Shown: one piece after another, positions 56,362 to 64,000 of the stretch
How positions within the stretch are numbered: the first letter of the stretch is position 1
How the letters are laid out: every line of letters begins with the position of its first letter
Notes under the pieces: generated by a model
Seen by the model: only the letters and a program-made list of their open reading frames with translations
What the model was told of the DNA's origin: nothing
Databases searched by the model: none
Assembly (NCBI GenBank): GCA_022414725.1
Contig: CM039462.1
Span: 33,285,828-33,349,827 of the forward strand
Direction of reading: 5' to 3'
From: Microglena sp. YARC
Lineage: Eukaryota; Chlorophyta; Chlorophyceae; Chlamydomonadales; Chlamydomonadaceae
DNA length: 64,000 nt
Translations under genes and position numbers: made by a program

Positions 56362-56758
56362 CCATGGTGTGCCCATACCTTCGTAGCATGTCCATCTCGA
56401 CATCTGTAATATTGGCCCCGCCTTCAATCAATTCCTTTATCGTATCCCATTTCCCCGATCGACATGCAGCCCAGACTGATTCTTTCCCGATCCGGGCGCC
56501 TCGCCTCAACATGTCGATCACCATCCCTGTTTGCCCCGTCTCACACACGACTTGCAAGGCGTTTGCAATAGCCACATCGTCCGGACATCTATTCCAAGCA
56601 TTTTCCAAGATATCTGTATTCTCACTGCTCACACCCGCCAGTAACAATGCACGAGTCGGAATCTGTTTCATGTACTCCATGATGCACTCGATCCACCCAA
56701 TAACATTACCAAAAGAAAAAGAAAAATCCTCTGCCCCCGCTCCGCTCTGCTCCGGCAA
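56291..56758 (-). CDS. ankyrin-like protein, 3' end fused to IS607 DNA
   Basis: 155 residues with three to four ankyrin-like units: ANALQVVCETGQTGMVIDML, SVWAACRSGKWDTIKELIEG, GANITDVEMDMLRRYGHTMV. The final residues (LPRSAPAVRLQAES) are antisense TnpB DNA, so the gene was cut by the element. The upstream side is composite-repeat DNA. Confidence 0.6.
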   Translation of the reverse strand: MPEQSGAGAEDFSFSFGNVIGWIECIMEYMKQIPTRALLLAGVSSENTDILENAWNRCPDDVAIANALQVVCETGQTGMVIDMLRRGARIGKESVWAACRSGKWDTIKELIEGGANITDVEMDMLRRYGHTMVIQRLVELQLPRSAPAVRLQAES

Positions 56759-56779
56759 TCAATGTAATAAATAATGTGA

Positions 56780-57310
56780 TGATCCGCCACCGCATCCGTG
56801 TATTAGTCATGAATGGACTGACGGACTGACACTCGGTTCCTCGCGGACCCTTTGTGGGGGCTCCCCTCCGGTCGCCCCCAGTCGCTCCGCTGTGGGGAGG
56901 TGAAAGGGGCTCCGCCGCTTGTTATATGTTAATGTGAGACGGTTCTCATCCAAGTGTTGTTTGTTATCTTTGCCTCGACTTGACACAGTTTCCGCCGTCA
57001 TGTAATGCGAGATGTCTCCATGTGACTCTGTGACTCTTACACAGTTTCCGCCGTGATGCGAGATGTCGCCATGTGACTCTGTGACTCGACTCTACTCGAC
57101 AGTTTCCGCCATGATGCGAGAGGTCACCATGTGATGTGACTCTGTGACTCGATTCTACAGGTTCCGCCGCCTGATGCGAGAGGTCGCCATGTGATGTGAC
57201 TCGACTCAACTCGACAGTTTCCGCCGCCTGATGCGATAGGTCGGTCGCCATGTGATGTGATGTGACTTCGACTATATACAGGTTCCGCCGTCATGTGATG
57301 CGAGAGGTCG
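56780..57310. repeat. composite repeat, copy D
   Basis: Head GATCCGCCACCGCATCCGTG, GC-rich box (about 56830-56930) without the GATACATTCGAC units, GTTATATGTTAATGTGAGA, then six GACTCGAC-type units to 57310, several diverged (TACTCGACAGTTTCCGCC). Confidence 0.8.
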
Positions 57311-57566
57311 CTTTGGGAGTCTGAGATGGTAGTGGGGGGTGGGGTCCTATCCTGAAGACACAGAGTCAGAAGACACACCGTCTCTGTATTGACAATATCG
57401 GTTACAAAATCTGGTTGACTTGGTCAACTTTTCATAATCCTTAAAAAAAGTACAATATAATCATCAACTGTCCCTAGATATGAGCTTCGATGCCGCACTT
57501 GATCACCATCTGCCTGCATTCGCAGCAGCTTTGGTAGCTCTGCATGGTCTAGCTTAGCTAATCTAG
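57311..57566. other. intergenic stretch
   Basis: No gene. Bases 57420-57480 recall the inner part of the 536-bp element (ACTTTTCATAATCCTTAAA ... CTGTCCCTAGATA). The rest is unremarkable. Confidence 0.35.
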
Positions 57567-57725
57567 CTAATTCACTGTAGGCTCATTCCTGTTGGTGACA
57601 TGATCATCATCATTCCTGCTGGTCCTGATTGTGTGCCCGGCGATTTGCCTTCCACAATTCTTGCATCGGCCTTCAAAGCAGTAATTCCTCCAACCTTTAC
57701 AATTATCGCACTTCGCACTCGGCAT
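57567..57725 (-). CDS. 52-aa zinc-ribbon-like microprotein
   Basis: From ATG 57725: MPSAKCDNCKGWRNYCFEGR then CKNCGRQ. Four to five Cys in CxxC ... C ... CxxC layout suggest one zinc ribbon or knuckle, followed by a polar Asn/Asp-rich tail and stop at 57567. Part of the tail has a DNA relative at 22165-22215. The Cys spacing supports true coding despite the small size. Confidence 0.5.
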   Translation of the reverse strand: MPSAKCDNCKGWRNYCFEGRCKNCGRQIAGHTIRTSRNDDDHVTNRNEPTVN

Positions 57726-58039
57726 TTCCCTGCATGGTGGGGAGGGAGACGCATTTAGTTTAGTTCCCTGCGCCTATCATGGAAACTTGCTAGCATCCAT
57801 CCCAATGCATGCGACATGTTGAACTCAAATGTTCACCTGTTTGGCTTCTGGCGACAGACAGACAGACAGACAGCAAGCGTACGATTGATTGATTATCCTG
57901 TAATCTAGCGATTGATTGACTGCGCAAATCTCTTTCATTTCCATTATGCATCGAGTTTTATAAACGACGAAAGCCGGGTTTCGGGTTTAGGGAAGCCGGG
58001 TTTCGGGTTTAGGGAAGCCGCATGTTCCGCCGTGTGTCA
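57726..58039. other. intergenic stretch with short tandem repeats
   Basis: CAGA microsatellite at about 57855-57873 and two copies of a 26-base phrase GAAGCCGGGTTTCGGGTTTA (57966-58017). No gene. Confidence 0.45.
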
Positions 58040-58665
58040 CGTGGAGAAGCCGCATGTTCCGCCGTCCTTGATGCGATGATGGAGGTCGCTCTGTGATGTG
58101 ACTCGACAGAGGTTCCGCCGTGATGCGAGAGTTCGGTCGCCATGTGATGTGGTGGGACAGTGTTCCGATACATTCGACGTGTTCCGCATCTCCGATACAT
58201 TCGACAGTTTTCCACCGTTTGCTTGACAATGTGTCCTCCGATACCGCTGACGATCTCGCTTCTTCCAAGCTTGATGTGAACTGTGGGCTCCCCTCCGGTC
58301 GCCCACCCGCTCGGTTCCTCGCGGACCCTTTTGTGGGGGCTCCCCTCCGGTCGCCCCCAGTCGCTCCGCTGTGGGGAGGTGAAAGGGGCTCCGCCGCTTG
58401 TTATATGTTAATGTGAGACGGTTCTCATCCAAGTGTTGTTTGTTATCTTTGCCTCGACTCGACAGTTTCCGCCGTCATGTAATGCGAGAGGTCCGTCGCC
58501 ATGTGATGTGATGTGACTCGACTCGACAGTTTCCGCCGTGATACGAGAGGTCGCCATGTGATGTGACTCGACTCGACAGTTTCCGCCGTCATGTGATACG
58601 AGAGGTCGCCATGTGACTCTGTGCCTCGACTCGACAGATGCCGCCGTCCTTGATGAGAGATCATC
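58040..58665. repeat. composite repeat, copy E
   Basis: GACTCGAC units (58080-58140), two GATACATTCGAC units, GC-rich box (about 58240-58400), GTTATATGTTAATGTGAGA, then four GACTCGAC units to 58650 and a short CAT microsatellite. Confidence 0.85.
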
Positions 58666-58734
58666 ATCATCATCATCAAGTGTCTGCTTGAGATAATCTT
58701 GAGCGTGAGGCATGCCAAATCTTACTTGACCTCT

Positions 58735-59049
58735 CTATAAAACTTCTAAACCATAATTTAATCTCACCGCATTTTTCTCGTCCTTATTCCGCTGCCTCCA
58801 CTTCCTTGAGTTCTCCTCAAGCACCTCCCTGACCTCCTCACTGTACCTTGATACATTCGGGTCGAACTTCATGATCTCACGCATCGCCTTCATGACCATT
58901 CCCGCCTCTTCCTGTAATTTACCCCCCAGTATCATCTTCACTCTCTCTTCCATCTCGAAGTATCGCTTCTTTGACAACGTTGAAATCCCCTTGTCTCCAT
59001 TTTGGTTTGTTGGCGTGACGAACTTCGTGACCTTCCTCGACGAGTTCAT
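58735..59049 (-). CDS. hypothetical helical protein, 104 aa
   Basis: Charged, helical protein (KRYFEMEERVKMILGGKL, GMVMKAMREIMKF, SEEVREVLEENSRKW). No known motif. ATG 59049 is preceded at 39 bases by the GTAAACACAA motif. The repeat-free body supports real coding. Confidence 0.6.
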   Translation of the reverse strand: MNSSRKVTKFVTPTNQNGDKGISTLSKKRYFEMEERVKMILGGKLQEEAGMVMKAMREIMKFDPNVSRYSEEVREVLEENSRKWRQRNKDEKNAVRLNYGLEVL

Positions 59050-59087
59050 TGTGTGCGATCTTTTTTTTGTCTTTTTTGTTCAGTTGT

Positions 59088-59099
59088 TTGTGTTTACAA
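59088..59099 (-). promoter_or_regulatory. candidate promoter motif TTGTAAACACAA
   Basis: Minus strand, 39 bases upstream of ATG 59049; same core as at 2857, 28528, 52280 and 61868. Confidence 0.4.
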
Positions 59100-59439
59100 T
59101 TAATAACGGTCACTATCAGTTATGCTCCCTTAAACCTTCAAAATCGTAGAGAATCTTTTACAAACAAATAAATAAATAAATAACCCAACCAACATGCCAT
59201 GCATGTCTCGGTGATCGTCTGAATAAGTCTTGGTCAGCCATTGGATATGATTCCGTCCACTCATCATCATGTAAGACCTCCCTATATCCGTCCCCCATCT
59301 CAAACCCCTAACTGGATGTCGAGCGGCACGTGTGTCAGCATCGCCCCCGCATCCTTACATGACACACGCCATTCGACCGTGTTCCGCCGTTTGCGTGATG
59401 ATGATGCCGCCATTATTGCGGATGAAGATGAAGATGCCA
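59100..59439. other. intergenic stretch
   Basis: AAATA repeats (59164-59183), then one unit of the TTCGACCGTGTTCCGCCG repeat (about 59373). No gene seen. Confidence 0.4.
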
Positions 59440-59960
59440 TGTGATGTGATGTGACTCGACTCGACTCGACAGTTTCCGCCATGATGCGAGAGGTCACCAT
59501 GTGATGTGACTCGACTCGACAGTTTCCGCCGTGATACGAGAGGTCGCCATGTGATGTGATGTGACTTGACTCGACTCGACAGGTGCCGCCGTGATGCGAG
59601 ATGTCGCCATGTGACTCTGTGACTCTGTTACTCGACTCGACACAGATGCCGCCGTCCTTGATGAGAGCGAGTGGTCGCAGTGTCATGTGTCGTGTGGAGG
59701 CTGATGGACGAGGATTCTTCGACAGCCGCCGCCGTGATGCGAGAGGTCGCTCGCTCTGTGACTCGACTCGACAGGTGCCGCCGTGATGCGAGATGTCGCC
59801 ATGTGACTCGACTCGACAGGTGCCACCATGATGCGAGAGGTCGCTCGCTCTGTGACTCTGTGACTCGACACACGTGCCGCCGTGATGCGAGATGTCGCCA
59901 TGTGACTCTACTCTAATCGACTCGACACATATGCCGCCGTCCTTGATGAGAGTGGTCGCC
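59440..59960. repeat. GACTCGAC minisatellite array, about 10 units
   Basis: Longest array of the family. Units of about 50-60 bases vary: GACTCGACTCGACAG, then TTTCCGCC or GTGCCGCC, GTGATGCGAGAGGTC, GCCATGTGA or GCTCGCTCTGTGACTC. Some end GTCCTTGATGAGAG. Open frames cross it on both strands (His/Ser/Thr-rich), which is a composition effect. Confidence 0.9.
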
Positions 59961-60178
59961 GTTCCTCTAAAACGAGTGTAAACGTAGTGAGTGGCCTAAG
60001 CCCCCTCAACCAAATCCTGTGTAGTGCTGGCGTCGGTACAATCGATCGCCGGACATGATAAAAGACCCGACGATCCCCCGTAACTGCATAATTTCCTTTT
60101 GTTTTGTTCTCCTCTCTCTTCCTTCGAACACGACCGACCGACATCTTCCTCCTTTCCATGAGCAGCATCATTCATCGA

Positions 60179-60355
60179 GCCTCGAGTGAAGTGTGTGGCT
60201 CACGCCCGACAGCATCATTGATGGGGATTGCCAAAACCCCGATGTCTGATAACACACTCGAGGTTGGCTAACCTCTCGGATCGATGAGAGTGCTGTCAAG
60301 GTAGCCTCCGCCGCTTGCGAAGACGAGCAGTTCCTCTGTCAAAAGAGGAATCGTC
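60179..60355. ncRNA. candidate structured RNA element
   Basis: Several nested helices can be drawn: CCTCGAGTG (60179) with CACTCGAGG (60254); GGGG/CCCC around TTGCCAAAA; GAGGTT-GGCT-AACCTC; and GACGA/TCGTC (60322-60326/60351-60355) enclosing TTCCTCT/AGAGGAA around GTCAAA. A deleted copy keeps only the two ends at 50243-50275, so the segment moves or recombines as a unit. Identity unknown. Confidence 0.45.
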
Positions 60356-60658
60356 AGACTCTCTCCTTCCAATCTGTGAAAGTCTCCTGGGCACTCTGTA
60401 CGATCCTTGAGGGTTCCTTGAAGCCGTCTTTTGCTTCCATCCTTATTTTCTGAACAAATCTAGATAATCCATAAGCATCATTATCATCTAGCCTGGAGAC
60501 AGATGGACGAGACAATGAGGATCCGTGGTGTCTTTTGGAGACGAGGACGAGGACATGTTTCCGCCGTTTGCATGTGGAGTCTGGTTGATGGACGATGACA
60601 GTGTTCGTACGTACGTACGTGCGTGCGTGCGTTTGCTTGCATTCATTCATTCGATTCT
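60356..60658. other. intergenic stretch
   Basis: Contains GGACATGTTTCCGCCGTTTG (60553), a GTAC/GTGC microsatellite (60608-60632) and CATTCATTCATTC. Minus-strand frames here are extensions of antisense reading. No gene. Confidence 0.45.
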
Positions 60659-61825
60659 TTACACCAACTTGTATCCTTTGAAAACCCCTCGCAAATTTTC
60701 GTTTCCGCGGCTTTTGACGCGGCTTTGCTCTAGACACCTGACGCTTAGGTGACGTTCCAGGTCCGTCTTGATCGTGCTGAGTTTCCCGTTGAAATATTCG
60801 CATGTCTTGAAGCGTTCTTTGGCCTCCTTCAGCAGAAATGCGCTGTCCGGGCTGGCAGCGACGTGCTCTTCGACGAACATAGCCACGGCGTCGTTCGCGT
60901 TCAAGTACATCGCACTGGTCTTCTTTAACGAATCGGGCATATCGAACTTGTAAGCGTATGCAAACGCGTGTAGAAGGGTGCGTAGGAACTCCATGCGCAT
61001 CGCTCCGTCTGCCTTGAATGCCTCTACAAGCCCTGCGTCTCGTGGGAAGAGAAATTTGGCAGCGTCCGCCTCATCCGCGTCCACAAACCTACTGATGTAG
61101 TCGCCCAATGCGATCTCCATGACTTCGAAGAACTTGGTCTTCTTCCCGTTAGAGGCGGACGCGTTGGCGCCGGCGTGTATGTGAAAAAGCTCTTGTCCGC
61201 TGTCTCCGTACAGCTGTCTAGCAAATGTGTGGATGAGGTATTCTCGTTGGTATATATCGGGGTGCATCGTGTCCCAGTATTTCCGCACGCGGTCTGCTGA
61301 TTCAGCGCACACTGCGCCATTGTAATCGAATCCCACGGACATGGAGACCATGTCCTCCGGATGCCCTTGACGGAAGACGCCGTTTTTGAGGTCCCACACG
61401 CCGTTGTTGAACCCTAAGAGGTTTGGGTCGCCGTCGAGTTTCTTCATGAAGTCCGGGTCGTAAAAGTACTCTAGCATCTCTTTTAGGACGTTGTTCTTGA
61501 AGGTCGTGTTCTGGAGGCGCTCGGTGATGTTCGCTAGCCGTTCGGCGGTCTCGTTCTTTGTGATCGCGTTGCTCTGCATGTCGTAAGCTCTCTCCTTGTG
61601 CAGAGCGGTCATGAAGTGATCTCGAACAACGGTGGACAGCTCGTGCTTGACTTGGAACTTGGCGACCGTCACCCATCGCCCGTCGAATACGTACCATAAT
61701 AGCTTTCCGTTCGTACTCGCGGCAGCGATGCGGTTTCCAAGTATTCGTTTCGCAATGCGCGCGATCTCGTTATGGCTCCCGTTGCACGCGCGGACGTCGT
61801 CCTCCTCCTTAATGTGTAGGAACAT
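60659..61825 (-). CDS. D5-like helicase, copy 2, ATPase core deleted in frame
   Basis: I take ATG 61825 (MFLHIKEEDDVRACNG) with the promoter-like motif 43 bases upstream; the frame is open further up through repeat DNA. It matches copy 1 in the N-terminal part and Walker A region (ASNGKK). An exact 387-base (129-codon) segment between two GATGTAGTCG repeats of copy 1 is absent, removing Walker B, motif C and the arginines. The C-terminal domain (TCEYFNGKLSTIKTDLERHL ... FKGYKLV) is kept. About 389 residues; helicase activity is not expected. Confidence 0.8.
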   Translation of the reverse strand: MFLHIKEEDDVRACNGSHNEIARIAKRILGNRIAAASTNGKLLWYVFDGRWVTVAKFQVKHELSTVVRDHFMTALHKERAYDMQSNAITKNETAERLANITERLQNTTFKNNVLKEMLEYFYDPDFMKKLDGDPNLLGFNNGVWDLKNGVFRQGHPEDMVSMSVGFDYNGAVCAESADRVRKYWDTMHPDIYQREYLIHTFARQLYGDSGQELFHIHAGANASASNGKKTKFFEVMEIALGDYISRFVDADEADAAKFLFPRDAGLVEAFKADGAMRMEFLRTLLHAFAYAYKFDMPDSLKKTSAMYLNANDAVAMFVEEHVAASPDSAFLLKEAKERFKTCEYFNGKLSTIKTDLERHLSVRCLEQSRVKSRGNENLRGVFKGYKLV

Positions 61826-61867
61826 TAATAACAATAATAAAATGTATGTATGTATGTGTCTTCTGCG

Positions 61868-61877
61868 TTGTTTACAC
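61868..61877 (-). promoter_or_regulatory. candidate promoter motif GTGTAAACAA
   Basis: Minus strand, 43 bases upstream of the D5 copy 2 start codon. Confidence 0.45.
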
Positions 61878-62442
61878 CACTTCCACGACACGATGAGTGA
61901 CGATGGCGATGATCCGCCACCGTGTGTCATGGACGGACGGACGGACTGTGTGGATGCGACAGTTTTCCACAGTTTTGCGTGTGATGATTGATTGATGCCT
62001 TGACACACTTGGTTTCTGCAGCTCAATTCCCCTGCCCCACTCCGTGGGTCCCGCTATTCCCCTATCGATATACGAGATCTATTGTCTAGCAGACCTCTGC
62101 TTTACATGTGATCACCGTTTGCGATTACTTTACCGGGTTTTCCGTCATCTGTGAGTGATATCTTACAGTATCGAGGTATTGACACACACAGGTGCCGCCG
62201 CCTGATGCGAGAGGTCGCCATGTGATGTGACTCGACTCGACTCGACTCGACAGTTTCCGCCGTGATGCGAGAGGTCGCCATGTGATGTGACTCGACTCGA
62301 CTCGACTCGACAGTTTCCGCCGTCATGTAATGCGAGAGGTCGCTCGCTCTGTGACTCGACTCGACTCGACAGGTGCCGCCGCCTGATGTGACTCGACACG
62401 ACACGACACGACAGGTGCCACATGTTTCCGCCGTGCATTCAT
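61878..62442. repeat. composite-repeat head, CAGCTCAATTCCCC repeat and minisatellite
   Basis: Bases 61906-61985 are the GATCCGCCACCG/GGACGGAC head. Bases 62010-62100 are the dispersed CAGCTCAATTCCCC repeat. Bases 62165-62425 hold four GACTCGAC units with (GACTC)4 runs. No gene seen. Confidence 0.75.
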
Positions 62443-64000
62443 TCATTCATCATGTCGTAGCCTCAATCCCATATATCCGCGTGTCGACTTCCCTTTGATT
62501 TGAAGCACTTTTTTTACGAACCCCTTGTTCTTCATCTGCCCGTGGAACCACTTTTCTCGATCGTTACTGTCCCCGCTTTCCTCGAGATACATGTGGAACA
62601 AGGCAACGCTCGACTCCCTGAAATCTTCCGCAAACTCGCATTTCTCGGCGAGGAACGCTTGCACAGTATCCTGCTCAGCCAGGTACTTTCTGGTGAACTC
62701 TGACACGTTCGTTGGCGCCATGGCCTTCAGGCTCTCCGTCCCACCATACCACGCCACCGCTCCCTCGACCAGCCAGGCAAACAGAGCCGACTGGCCCTCT
62801 GGCGACTTCAGTTTCTCCTTCATGGTTTGGTCGCATTGCCGCAGCGTCGCGGTCTCTCTCTCCCCAGGGATGAGATCCCTGAAAGTCACCGGAAAATTTA
62901 TTGCTAAAAGCCGCTCAATCATAGCAACGATCACATCGGACATCTCTGGCATATGATTGGTCACTAAGATTGCGAGATGCCGTGGCTGAATCGTCACCGG
63001 GTTCTTGTAAACCTCCTTGACCGGGAAACCGTCTCCTCCTGTCAGCAGTTGGACCTCGTTCGTCTTCAGCTTCTCCCCAGACTTGAGCTCGTTGAAGACT
63101 GCGAGTCTCGCTCCTATGAGCTTTGCCCGCTCCGCGTCGATGTTGCTGCAAACTCTCGAGTCGCTTATGATCGCACAGTTCATCTCCTTGTAGTATGCCC
63201 CTAGCAGCTGTTGCAGCGCCTGCGTCAACAGCCCCTTTCCGTTCCTCCCGCTCCCTGTCCATATAGGAAAGATTTCTTCTCTCACTTCGCCGGTGATTCC
63301 GTACCCGAGCAATCTTTGAATAAATTTCGCCATGGCCTCGTCCCCGCCCATGATCTTCTGTATGATCCTGTGCATCCACTCTGCGCGTGCGGCATTGGTC
63401 ATCATCGTTGTTGTCGCATGGTTGTTGTCATTGTTGTTGTCGTACACCACGTCCAGTTCGTTGTGCACCATGTCTTCTGCCACCCTCTGTCGCTTCTGCC
63501 CTGTCCTGAGGTCCACGACGCTCCCCCCCTTGATCCCGATCAAGTGCCGATTGCTGTCCAGGCGCTGCTCGAACGTCTCGTCCATGAGCAGTGGGCCCGC
63601 GAAGACCATCACGTTCGTCACTCCACGGTTAGACCGTATGTACCGGATCAGACTGACAACTTCCCTTTTCTTCAAATCCAGGTTCGCCACCCTCATCTTT
63701 GCGTCTCCGCCCTGCAGTCTCCGTTGCGCGGACTGTGTTGCTATCCACAAGTCGACGTCCCTCAGCGCCTCCTCCATGGCCTCGACCACCACGCTCTTGA
63801 CCCTCCCCTCGTCCACCTTGGCCCACCGGCACGTGTCCTCCTCGAAGATGAAGTAGTCACTGCAGCCTTTTCCCGTTTTCTTCACGGACCCCTGCAGCAG
63901 GAAGTGTGCGATCTGCCCCAGGCCGTAGTCTCCCTTGTCCCAATTGTCTTTTATTATGCCTGGAATGCGCATCGCGTCATCTGACGCAAGAGCGTGCAGG
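62443..64000 (-). CDS. D5-type primase-helicase, copy 3 (runs off the edge)
   Basis: At least 509 residues from ATG 63972; the frame stays open to base 64000, so the true start may lie outside. It contains a D5_N-like region (NRHLIGIKGGSVVDLRTGQ, about 141-159) and an intact SF3 ATPase: Walker A WTGSGRNGKG (238-247), Walker B ARLAVFNE (288-295), motif C LVTNHMP (336-342) and Arg354. The C-terminal winged-helix part has FHMYLEESGD. It differs clearly from copies 1 and 2 and resembles phage/plasmid-type primase C-terminal helicases. An (Asn/Asp)n run from GTT repeats lies at 179-184. Likely the working replicative helicase here. Confidence 0.9.
   Translation of the reverse strand, partial: LHALASDDAMRIPGIIKDNWDKGDYGLGQIAHFLLQGSVKKTGKGCSDYFIFEEDTCRWAKVDEGRVKSVVVEAMEEALRDVDLWIATQSAQRRLQGGDAKMRVANLDLKKREVVSLIRYIRSNRGVTNVMVFAGPLLMDETFEQRLDSNRHLIGIKGGSVVDLRTGQKRQRVAEDMVHNELDVVYDNNNDNNHATTTMMTNAARAEWMHRIIQKIMGGDEAMAKFIQRLLGYGITGEVREEIFPIWTGSGRNGKGLLTQALQQLLGAYYKEMNCAIISDSRVCSNIDAERAKLIGARLAVFNELKSGEKLKTNEVQLLTGGDGFPVKEVYKNPVTIQPRHLAILVTNHMPEMSDVIVAMIERLLAINFPVTFRDLIPGERETATLRQCDQTMKEKLKSPEGQSALFAWLVEGAVAWYGGTESLKAMAPTNVSEFTRKYLAEQDTVQAFLAEKCEFAEDFRESSVALFHMYLEESGDSNDREKWFHGQMKNKGFVKKVLQIKGKSTRGYMGLRLRHDE

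Noticed and set aside
57966..58017. Telomere-like GGGTTTAGGG repeats
   Set aside because: Only two copies of a 26-base phrase; not a telomere array.
59440..59960. His/Ser/Thr-rich frames on both strands
   Set aside because: Produced by the minisatellite composition; units vary in length and would not hold a frame.
63211..63984. Long plus-strand frame (257 codons)
   Set aside because: It is antisense to the D5-type helicase with intact motifs on the minus strand.
1..64000. tRNA genes or bacterial-style operons
   Set aside because: I saw no cloverleaf with a TTCAA-type arm and no consistent Shine-Dalgarno spacing; a dedicated tRNA scan would be decisive.

Overview
The window reads like accessory DNA of a large eukaryotic DNA virus (nucleocytoplasmic giant virus), or a giant-virus insertion in a protist or algal genome. 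Reasons: intron-free genes on both strands; three D5-type primase-helicase genes; ankyrin, F-box, leucine-rich and 24-residue NPNITW repeat proteins; a SET protein, a PARG-like macrodomain protein and LRAT-fold proteins; and Fanzor (eukaryotic/viral TnpB-like) nucleases plus IS607-type DNA. I see no tRNA, rRNA, capsid or polymerase gene, so the lineage cannot be fixed. MITE-like repeat invasion is known in pithoviruses and resembles what is seen here, but that is an analogy only.

Layout. 1-5 kb: fragments of IS607 and of a Tc1/IS630-type element around small genes, including a HicB-like and an LRAT-like piece. 5-13 kb: a 536-bp element, a trypsin-like protease, the NPNITW repeat protein, the right half of an IS607 element, a membrane coiled-coil protein and a 12-repeat ankyrin protein. 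13-17.5 kb: repeats (106/90-bp array) and a truncated Fanzor. 17.6-21.1 kb: the most complete transposon, a DDE transposase overlapping a Fanzor between TA-flanked inverted repeats. 21-25 kb: small membrane genes and two tandem arrays (52 bp and about 97 bp). 25-31 kb: F-box/LRR protein, D5 copy 1, GIY-YIG-like protein. 31.7-34.5 kb: second Fanzor transposon. 34.8-40 kb: PARG, SET, F-box, Ala/Pro-rich and LRAT proteins. 41-44 kb: a different Fanzor. 44-50 kb: F-box/SAP and F-box/ankyrin proteins, 166-bp MITEs, mosaic gene scraps. 50-60 kb: second LRR protein, IS607 left half, and dense minisatellite and composite repeats. 60-64 kb: D5 copies 2 and 3.

How it fits together. Most of the window is shaped by transposition and recombination. 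At least three inverted-repeat families, each tied to a Fanzor or Fanzor remnant, have left full, internally deleted and solo-end copies. All three long Fanzor genes and several host-type genes (NPNITW, LRR1, F-box/ankyrin, F-box/SAP, Ala/Pro-rich) carry single-base frame breaks. Either the region is decaying or the assembly has indel errors, so each break needs read-level checking. Intact genes likely to matter to an infected cell are the protease, PARG, SET, LRAT, F-box and ankyrin proteins, plus the replication helicase D5 copy 3, which runs off the right edge.
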